From CAZFMJ01 sp964520045 (GTDB taxonomy: Bacteria; Elusimicrobiota; Elusimicrobia; Elusimicrobiales; CAZFMJ01), in the NCBI GenBank assembly GCA_964520045.1, contig CAZFMJ010000082.1:1-12293 (forward strand): a stretch of 12,293 nt of DNA. Direction: 5' to 3'. The position numbers and the translations under genes are program-made. Positions 6,794 through 11,649 of this stretch are shown one piece after another. The stretch's first letter is position 1; every line of letters begins with the position of its first letter. Below the pieces are notes generated by a model. The model saw only the letters and a program-made list of their open reading frames with translations, ran no database searches and had not been told where the DNA came from.

Positions 6794-7609
6794 CTATCCC
6801 CTTAACCGCGAAAGCAGAATTTGCTTTAGATTCCCCGCCAGATTATCAACATATTCCCTGTCCGCAATAAGCGCGTCCAGATCGTATTTTATGCCGGCGG
6901 CGTCTATCTTTTCCACTGCGGAAATAAGCCGGGCATAAAGCTCTTTTTTATCGGAAACGTTTTCAATGCAGGCGAGATTCGGCTCAATGCCTTTCTGCAA
7001 ATACCACATAAGGTCAAAATAGTCGCGTCCTTTTACGGCGGCAAGCGTTTCCCCTTTTTTGCCCGTTTTCTCCCATCTGCGGTTAAGAACGGCGCGTATT
7101 TTGGTGGCCATAAGCGTGGGCAGGTCAAATGTTTTTACCAGCGCCGACTCTCCATGCTCAAAAAGCGGAATTATTTCAGTTCTATACTCGCGGCAGAGCG
7201 AAATATCCGTGTATAACTCCAATTTTAAAAAAAGCAGATCCGATTCCGGATACGCCGCAAGTCCCAGTTCGAAAAGCACGGGGAATTTTAATAATACGCG
7301 GAATTTCTGAACCTTTGTTTCAATCTTAAGGCCGCGTCTGGCCGAAAAATAGTCTTTTATCGCAGGCGCCAGCCTTGCCAAAGACACTTCCCCTCGCGCG
7401 TCCAAAAAATCCAGGTCTTCGGACAGTCTCGGCAGGCCGTGGCAATGTTTTAACGCAGAGCCGCCGTAGAATATAAGGCCGGAATATTCCTTGCGTGAAT
7501 AGATAAAAACCAGCGCCAGAGTCTGCAGGTATTCTTTGACCAGATTCCGACGGAACACCGCGGACAGACCGCTGTTTTCCGCGAGCAGGTTTTTAATGTT
7601 TTCCAGCAT
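6794..7609 (-). CDS. abiEii: AbiEii-family nucleotidyltransferase toxin (AbiE pair 2)
   Basis: 271-residue AbiEii-type nucleotidyltransferase. The core motif is YGG(S)AL at 48-53 and GLPRLSEDLDF at 58-68, with D65 and D67 as probable metal ligands. LLFLKLELYTD (125-135) and the C-terminal block A191-V-KGRDYFDLMWYL (193-204) follow. Residues ~180-190 hold a lysine/glycine-rich insert (KTGKKGETLA) absent from the pair 1 toxin, and overall sequence similarity to pair 1 is limited to the motifs, so the two pairs are diverged, not recent duplicates. The ATG lies 17 bp inside the end of abiEi, so the genes are probably translationally coupled. All motif residues are present, so it is likely active. 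Confidence 0.9.
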   Translation of the reverse strand: MLENIKNLLAENSGLSAVFRRNLVKEYLQTLALVFIYSRKEYSGLIFYGGSALKHCHGLPRLSEDLDFLDARGEVSLARLAPAIKDYFSARRGLKIETKVQKFRVLLKFPVLFELGLAAYPESDLLFLKLELYTDISLCREYRTEIIPLFEHGESALVKTFDLPTLMATKIRAVLNRRWEKTGKKGETLAAVKGRDYFDLMWYLQKGIEPNLACIENVSDKKELYARLISAVEKIDAAGIKYDLDALIADREYVDNLAGNLKQILLSRLRG

Positions 7610-8240
7610 TTTTTATCCAATCCGCCGCCGCGGCCATTTTAGCCGTTTTTGAGATAACCGCATATTTTTTAAACTCGGAGATATCGGCTTTGCTTAAAAG
7701 CTCAAGATTAAGGCGCAGGGCTTTAAAAGCGCGCCCGCCGGCAAGCAAGTTGCGGCGCAAATAAATAAAATCAAACAACGCCTTGGCTTTTGATGCCCTA
7801 TACACCGGGAATCCGCCATCTGCCGAGGTTTTATATCCGCAAAAAAGCGGTTCTTTAACTTTATGATAGCTGAAAAGACCCAGCGCATTTTTAAAGACCG
7901 CCGTTTTGTTAGCGGTAACAAGCGTAAAATTAACCGGCATCTCGGTAAGCAGATTGTGCCGGTAAAGTTCATAATCAAGGCTGAGGTACGCGGGGCTGTA
8001 AAATTGGGCGGCAATAAATTCGAGATACTGCGGCCATTTACCCCTGTTTTTTACAGCGTCGCAATACGTTCGGCTGGTATAAAGGCCTCTTTTAAGGCGT
8101 ATTATGTCTCCGCGCTTCTCCAGTCTGGAAAGGAACACGCGCAAATAAACGGAGCTCAAATCAAAAACGCTGAGCCCGCCGATAGTGAAATAGGGCATGC
8201 GGGCAAGCTTTAAAAGTATTTCTTTCGGTTTGGATGTCAT
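7593..8240 (-). CDS. abiEi: AbiEi-type antitoxin / transcriptional repressor (AbiE pair 2)
   Basis: 215-residue AbiEi-type protein. N-terminal winged helix-turn-helix: SSVYLRVFLSRLEKRGDIIR then LKRGLYTS (to about residue 57). The C-terminal antitoxin region has YLSLDYELYRHNLL, FTLVTANKTAVFKNALGLFS, VKEPLFCGYKT and ASKAKALFDFIYLRRN, aligning with the same landmarks in the pair 1 regulator. First gene of the operon, overlapping abiEii by 17 bp. No Shine-Dalgarno is visible before the ATG at 8238-8240, and the nearest promoter-like sequence starts transcripts only a few bases upstream. Confidence 0.85.
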   Translation of the reverse strand: MTSKPKEILLKLARMPYFTIGGLSVFDLSSVYLRVFLSRLEKRGDIIRLKRGLYTSRTYCDAVKNRGKWPQYLEFIAAQFYSPAYLSLDYELYRHNLLTEMPVNFTLVTANKTAVFKNALGLFSYHKVKEPLFCGYKTSADGGFPVYRASKAKALFDFIYLRRNLLAGGRAFKALRLNLELLSKADISEFKKYAVISKTAKMAAAADWIKNAGKH

Positions 8241-8247
8241 TTCAGAT

Positions 8248-8275
8248 AATATACAAAAAATGATTACTTTTGGAA
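8248..8275 (-). promoter_or_regulatory. weak candidate promoter, AbiE pair 2
   Basis: Minus strand TTCCAA (8270-8275), 16-bp spacer, TATATT (8248-8253). The match to consensus is modest and no repeat operator is evident. It lies between the start of abiEi and the repeat block at 8282. Confidence 0.3.
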
Positions 8276-8281
8276 ATAAGT

Positions 8282-8324
8282 ATTAGGGATTTTTCTATTT
8301 CCCCCTGCGGTCCCGTCGTCCAGC
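8282..8324. repeat. 43-bp perfect repeat, copy 1
   Basis: Bases 8282-8324 are identical to 10993-11035 over all 43 positions (ATTAGGGATTTTTCTATTTC at the start, CGTCGTCCAGC at the end). Both copies sit just upstream of the promoter of a minus-strand gene (AbiE pair 2 and ATPase 4). Confidence 0.85.
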
Positions 8325-8436
8325 GTTTTTGCTGTTTCTCCGGCTGTCCAGCAGTCTTTGCCGTTTCTCTCTGGGCCGCCCAGCCGTCCAGCTTCTTCGT
8401 CCCCATAGCAGTCCCGCACCCCTCCCTGCCCTAGCT
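8318..8436. repeat. mosaic intergenic repeat, copy R5
   Basis: GTCCAGC, a 35-bp match to 3236-3270, then CCGTTTCTCTCTGGGCCGCC and CCGTCCAGC words shared with copies R1 and R6, CTTCTTCGTCCCC, and ATAGCAGTCC shared with R2. It ends just before the higBA promoter. No gene. Confidence 0.7.
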
Positions 8437-8437
8437 A

Positions 8438-8466
8438 TTGACAATACACCTTTTTTGGTGTATACT
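8438..8466 (+). promoter_or_regulatory. higBA promoter with embedded operator palindrome
   Basis: TTGACA (8438-8443), exactly 17 bp, TATACT (8461-8466): a near-perfect sigma70 promoter. The spacer is occupied by ATACACC-TTTTTT-GGTGTAT (8444-8463), a perfect 7-bp inverted repeat that also covers the first three bases of the -10. This is where HigA would be expected to bind and block transcription. The toxin start is preceded by AAGGGG (8517-8522), 5 nt before the ATG. Confidence 0.75.
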
Positions 8467-8527
8467 AAGATAGTAGTCTTTTGCTGTAAACCAAGTTAAG
8501 TTTATCAGGAGTAGGCAAGGGGTTTAG

Positions 8528-8869
8528 ATGTATAAAGTAATTTATGCCATGTCGCAGCGGGGAGATATTTTTGTCAGAGATTTTATATTGTCATTACCGG
8601 AAAAAGCCGGGTCCAAGGTCGCGGAGCATATTAAATATCTTTCAGTAACCGGCCCGTTTGCGAAGCCGCCGTATATCGGTCTTTTGAGTGATAAAATATA
8701 TGAGTTGCGGGTTACGTTCGGACACCTTGAACCAAGAATTCTTTATTTTTTTAATAAGCGCGATATTGTATTAACGCACGGCTTTTTAAAGAAAACACCA
8801 GCCGTGCCTCCGGAAGAAATAGATCGCGCGATAACTATTCGAAACGAGTATTTAAGTCAGCTCTTTTAA
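8528..8869 (+). CDS. higB: HigB-type (Gp49-like, RelE superfamily) toxin
   Basis: 113-residue protein of the phage-derived Gp49-like / HigB family (PF05973 type), ribosome-dependent mRNA interferases of the RelE fold. Landmarks: a GLLSDKIYELRVTFG strand pair (51-65), RILYFFNKRDIVLTHGFLKK (70-89), then T-P-A-V-P-P-E-E-I-D-R-A, the conserved helix near the end. The basic patch needed for RNA cleavage (R60, R70, K87, K88) is present. Toxin precedes antitoxin, the usual higBA order. Strand is opposite to every other clear gene here, consistent with separate acquisition. Length is typical. Confidence 0.9.
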   Translation: MYKVIYAMSQRGDIFVRDFILSLPEKAGSKVAEHIKYLSVTGPFAKPPYIGLLSDKIYELRVTFGHLEPRILYFFNKRDIVLTHGFLKKTPAVPPEEIDRAITIRNEYLSQLF

Positions 8870-8889
8870 AAAGGGAAGGGACAAACAAT

Positions 8890-9183
8890 ATGAAGAGAAA
8901 AGAATACACACACGAAGATTTTGAGAAAGAATTTTTGAAGTCGCCTAAAATGCGGGAGGCCTACGAAACAGGGGTGACACAATTGCTTATAGCGCACCAA
9001 ATAGCCGACCTGAGGGAGCGCAATCACATGACACAGGCAGAGCTTGCAAAAAAACTTCACACCACACAGCAAGTCGTTTCCCGGCTTGAGGGTGACCGTT
9101 ATAAACCATCATTAACCACACTTGAGAGAATTGCGCGTGTGTTTAAACAAAGGCTCGAGGTGAAGTTTGTCTCAATCCCGTAA
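8890..9183 (+). CDS. higA: HigA-type antitoxin, XRE-family repressor
   Basis: 97-residue protein with a Cro/C1-type helix-turn-helix at about 36-90: IADLRERNHMTQAELAKKL, then TTQQVVSRLEGDRYKPS and LTTLERIARVFKQRLEVKF. The first ~35 residues are charged (YTHEDFEKEFLKS) and probably wrap the toxin. It starts 20 bp after the toxin stop, with GGGAAGGG about 9 nt before the ATG, so the two are one operon. By family it neutralises HigB and represses the higBA promoter, where the palindrome at 8444-8463 is the obvious target. No terminator with a U-tract is visible downstream. Confidence 0.9.
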   Translation: MKRKEYTHEDFEKEFLKSPKMREAYETGVTQLLIAHQIADLRERNHMTQAELAKKLHTTQQVVSRLEGDRYKPSLTTLERIARVFKQRLEVKFVSIP

Positions 9184-9340
9184 TCCCGCGGCAAACAAAA
9201 ACCCGGACAGAAATCCGGTGGAACACCCAGCCGTCTCCAGCAGTCCAACTGTCTCGCCGTTTCTCTCTGGCCGCCCAGCCGTCTAGCTGTTTTAGCTGTC
9301 TAGCTTCTTCGTCCCCGCAGCCGCCCAGCTTACGTATGGT
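9184..9340. repeat. mosaic intergenic repeat, copy R6
   Basis: YYGYCYAGC-type words (GTCTCCAGC, CCGCCCAGC, CCGTCTAGC, CTGTCTAGC), CTTCTTCGTCCCCGCAG and CCGCCCAGCTTACGTATGG, the last continuous with the 3' part of the sugar-transferase relic. Shares CCGTTTCTCTCTGGCCGCCC and the following CCGTCTAGC with copy R1. No gene. Confidence 0.7.
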
Positions 9341-9390
9341 TTTAAAGATAAGCGTCAAATCCGTAAGGAAACTCATGTCTTGCAGGCAGT

Positions 9391-9422
9391 TCCATTCTTT
9401 CCGATAAGGCCTTGAGAATGGA
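9391..9422. repeat. 8-bp inverted repeat
   Basis: TCCATTCT (9391-9398) and AGAATGGA (9415-9422) flank a 16-nt loop. It lies inside the insert that splits the sugar-transferase relic, next to the double hairpin. Confidence 0.4.
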
Positions 9423-9443
9423 CAGTCCCAAACTCACTGCTTT

Positions 9444-9487
9444 TCCGCCACTACAGCGTTGGCGGACCCGCCGAGTTGTGTGGCGGG
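9444..9487. repeat. double-hairpin (REP/MITE-like) element
   Basis: Two hairpins stand back to back with no gap: TCCGCCA-9 nt-TGGCGGA (9444-9466) and CCCGCC-9 nt-GGCGGG (9467-9487). Equal loop lengths and related stems (CCGCC/GGCGG) suggest a paired palindromic unit, as in REP or MITE elements. No transposase is in the window. Confidence 0.6.
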
Positions 9488-9599
9488 AAGGATTGTTTGG
9501 GGGATTTTTTATAAAGGACTATCTTAGCAGGCAGTATTTCTTTCACATACGCTTCCTGAGCATCCGCATATCTCCGCCCTTCCTTTTTTTCCATATCCG

Positions 9600-10931
9600 T
9601 CATCTATGAAAAAGCATGTCCTCCTGAACAACCAGCCACTTCCACAAAGGAGCGAATTTTATAACTTTATCCCCAATCACCTCCTCTCCTTCCCTGTCCC
9701 CGCTTATCACAAGAAGTTTTGCTTCCTTAAATATGGATGCGGCTTTAAGCAAATTTTTAATTTCACGATCCCGTGTTTTAGGGGCGTCCATATTCCAGCA
9801 CACCTGTATAAGCCGAGTTACCTTTAAATTGTCTTTAAGAATAAAATCAACTTCTTTGTGGTAGTCATCTTTCCAGTAGTACAGCTCAAGCCCGGGGTTG
9901 ACGGCCTGTCTCCTTTTTAAGGCCAGAAATACGGCGTTCTCGGCGGCGCGCCCCGCGTTTTCCGAATTCCTGAACCCTATGGCGTTTGCCATGCCCGTAT
10001 CCACGGAATAAATTTTACGGGGGCTTTTTTCCTGCTCTTTAATCTTAAAGGAAAAGCGCTTAAGAAAAAACAGCAGGTAGCTTTGCTCAAGATAGCCGGA
10101 GAATTTTTCAATGGTATCCGCTGATATCTGTATAAATTTTTCCGTAGAGCTGAAGGTGGTAAGCGAGGAAATATTGCTCATGTAAAACCGGATAACGGAT
10201 TTAAGCCCCTCGTGCTTGCGGATTTTAAAGCGCCGGATTAAATCCTTGGCAACGACATCGTCGTAATAGGCAAAAAGCAGCGTTTTTTTACTCGCGGTAA
10301 GCGCTACCTCGGGGTATGCGCCGAAGTCCATGTATTCTTTAAGATATTTCGCCAGTTCCGCCTTTTTTCCCTCCAAACCGGCCGGCCCGGTAACTTTAAC
10401 GCTCTTAAACGCCAAAAACTCCACGAACGAAAGCGGGAAAAGGTTTAAGTCTGCGTGACGGCCGGTCAAAAGAGTTCCCAGCTCTCTGCTTAACAATTTG
10501 GCGTTTGAGCCGGAAATAACAATATGCGCTTTGCCAAGTTCGCGCATGTAGTTGACCCATTTCTCCCAGCCTTCCACCTCCTGTATTTCGTCAAGAAAAA
10601 GATAAGGCTTTTTCCCGGGGGACATAAATTCCGTATAGGTTTCGAAAATAAGCGTAAGAAGTTTAACGTCCAGCGCGGGAAAGCGGGGGTCTTCGAGGTT
10701 TACAAGCAGGACATCTTTTTTGGGCGTGCCGGCTTCAATAAGCGCCTGTGCTGTTTGTTTTAAAACAAAAGATTTACCGGCCCGTCGCGGACCGGTTACC
10801 ACGGCTATTTGCCCCGTTTTGATAAGTTCTTTAAGTCCGCCAACCGGCTCAGGCCTGAAAAAACCCGTATCCTGTGAATTCTCCCAGAAATTCCAATCGG
10901 CGAGTATACGGAAGATGTCGGTTTTATTCAT
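9600..10931 (-). CDS. AAA_14/DUF4143-type ATPase 4
   Basis: 443-residue ATPase, the longest of the four. Walker A G47-PRRAG-K53-S54; LLVNLEDPRF strand (75-84); Walker B YLFLDEIQE (110-118, D114 and E115); ISGSNAKLLSRELG then LLTGRH (139-159). A middle region with MSNISSLTTFSS (251-262) resembles ATPase 1. C-terminal part: YSVDTGMANAIGF (308-320), GRAAENAVFLAL (327-338), KEVDFIL (359-365), LIQVC (374-378), tail APLWKWL plus ten extra residues. The ATG (10929-10931) follows GGAG with 4-nt spacing. It stands alone, with a palindromic promoter upstream and a relic immediately downstream. ATPase residues are intact; role unknown. Confidence 0.87.
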   Translation of the reverse strand: MNKTDIFRILADWNFWENSQDTGFFRPEPVGGLKELIKTGQIAVVTGPRRAGKSFVLKQTAQALIEAGTPKKDVLLVNLEDPRFPALDVKLLTLIFETYTEFMSPGKKPYLFLDEIQEVEGWEKWVNYMRELGKAHIVISGSNAKLLSRELGTLLTGRHADLNLFPLSFVEFLAFKSVKVTGPAGLEGKKAELAKYLKEYMDFGAYPEVALTASKKTLLFAYYDDVVAKDLIRRFKIRKHEGLKSVIRFYMSNISSLTTFSSTEKFIQISADTIEKFSGYLEQSYLLFFLKRFSFKIKEQEKSPRKIYSVDTGMANAIGFRNSENAGRAAENAVFLALKRRQAVNPGLELYYWKDDYHKEVDFILKDNLKVTRLIQVCWNMDAPKTRDREIKNLLKAASIFKEAKLLVISGDREGEEVIGDKVIKFAPLWKWLVVQEDMLFHR

Positions 10932-10950
10932 ATTGCTCCACAGTAAAATG

Positions 10951-10990
10951 TATTAGGTAAAATTATATAATTTTACCTAATATACTGCAA
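10951..10990 (-). promoter_or_regulatory. 32-bp perfect palindrome with promoter, ATPase 4
   Basis: Bases 10951-10982 form a perfect palindrome (half-site TATTAGGTAAAATTAT, mirrored without a single mismatch). CAGTA (10941-10945) and TACTG (10983-10987) add an outer inverted pair. On the minus strand TTGCAG (10985-10990), a 17-bp spacer and TATAAT (10962-10967) place the -10 near the palindrome centre, so any protein bound there would control transcription. Predicted leader ~24 nt. Confidence 0.7.
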
Positions 10991-10992
10991 GC

Positions 10993-11068
10993 ATTAGGGA
11001 TTTTTCTATTTCCCCCTGCGGTCCCGTCGTCCAGCCTCTTCGTCCCCCGAATTACGCACCAAATCGGC
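10993..11068. repeat. 43-bp perfect repeat copy 2 and mosaic repeat R7
   Basis: 10993-11035 is identical to 8282-8324. It continues with CCTCTTCGTCCCCCGAATTA (11035-11054), combining the CTTCGTCCC word of copies R1, R3, R5 and R6 with the CCCCCGAATT word seen near 61 and 3336. Confidence 0.8.
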
Positions 11069-11649
11069 CTATTCGGTAATTTTAATAAACCTGGCGTGAA
11101 TGTCCGCAGTCAAATCGTCAATATAATAGTCAGGCCCGTTTTCCTGCGCCACCATAGCGCAGCCGCGCCCTTTTTCACCGGAAAAATACTCTTTCAAATT
11201 AGCCATTGCGTTTGCGTATAAAGGCTCCGATGAATAGCCGCGGATTTCCGCCGCAATAGCATCATGGTCGGGAGCGAATCTGAGCACAAAATAGGCATAG
11301 TACAGGTCTTTTGCCATTTTCTGCCTATCTTCCCTGCCGGTAAAAGTAGCGCATTTATGACAGACAAAAGCTGAAGGTTTAGGACAGCGCAGGGCGTATG
11401 TTTTTTTGCCGCGCCTAAAGCTTATTTTTGAGGCATATTTAAACAGAAAATCAAAATATTCAAGCCTGCTTACCGCCACTTCCCGTCCGAGAATATTAAC
11501 ATAGGCATCTTCCGGTTCCCTGATCGGCATTATAAAATCCAGTAAATATAGGGAACCCATCCGCCCACAAGCGTAAGTTCCGGAAGATAATCTTCAATGT
11601 CCCCCAGCACGCCGAAAAAATCAGACTCAAACCCCGTATTCTCAGGCAA
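11069..11649 (-). pseudogene. broken nucleotidyltransferase partner of AbiEi_2-type regulator
   Basis: A TTG start at 11647-11649 with AGGAGG five nt upstream, overlapping the end of the preceding regulator, gives MPENTGFESDFFGVLG, then ELTLVGGWVPYIYW and a stop at 11530-11532. The reading continues in another frame from about 11545 as LLDFIMPIREPEDAYV, on to KPSAFVCHKCATF and KDLYYAYFVLRFAPD, to TAG at 11069. LVGGWxPY and the PKPSAFVxHKxxTF...KDLYYAYxVLR block look like the nucleotidyltransferase-like proteins that accompany AbiEi_2 regulators. The D-x-D region normally expected after LVGGW is missing, so there is probably an internal deletion (of the order of 60 residues) as well as a frameshift near 11540. 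Unlikely to be active. The exact deletion size needs an alignment. Confidence 0.55.

Larger units (their letters stand above)
9326..9594 (-). pseudogene. sugar-transferase C-terminal relic (copy 3), interrupted
   Basis: Minus strand, upstream part (9594 to ~9507): MEKKEGRRYADAQEAYVKEI followed by LPAKIVLYKKS; downstream part (to ~9326): CLQDMSFLTDLTLIFKTIRK. Together they resemble the C-terminal ~45 residues of PF02397-type undecaprenyl-phosphate sugar transferases (E-I-L-P-x-K-I, ~10 residues, S-F-L-T-D-L-x-x-I-F-x-T). The two parts are split by roughly 110 bp that contain paired hairpins, with stops and a frame change. The upstream part begins 6 nt after the ATPase 4 stop. The downstream part is the same block as relics 1 and 2 but more diverged (LTLIF against LKIIF). 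Non-functional; family assignment by eye. Confidence 0.5.

Noticed and set aside
8890..9183. HigA-like protein as a phage repressor marking a prophage
   Set aside because: The adjacent Gp49-like toxin and the 20-bp gap make a higBA operon the simpler reading, and no phage structural or integrase gene is in the window.
9203..9218. CCGGA-6 nt-TCCGG as a higBA terminator
   Set aside because: Five base pairs only and no T-run follows on the plus strand.
9229..9330. CRISPR-like array from the recurring ~10-bp words
   Set aside because: The words are too short and degenerate, spacing is irregular, and there are no unique spacers of constant length or cas genes.
9348..9480. Alternative frame on the minus strand reading ALSERMELPARHEFPYGFDA then YL and a stop
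   Set aside because: It looks coding-like and ends at the same place in all three copies (GLQNYL, GLKNYL, GFDAYL), but it matches no family I recognise, whereas the FLTDLKIIFKTI frame does. Kept only as an alternative reading of the relics.
1838..10931. The ATPases as active restriction-type nucleases
   Set aside because: The second nuclease motif reads IQVC in all four, so catalytic competence cannot be claimed from sequence.
1618..11068. Integron cassette array with attC sites between single-gene TA cassettes
   Set aside because: The intergenic repeats are not overall palindromic, no consistent GTTRRRY/RYYYAAC core pairs flank the genes, no integrase is present, and higBA is inverted.
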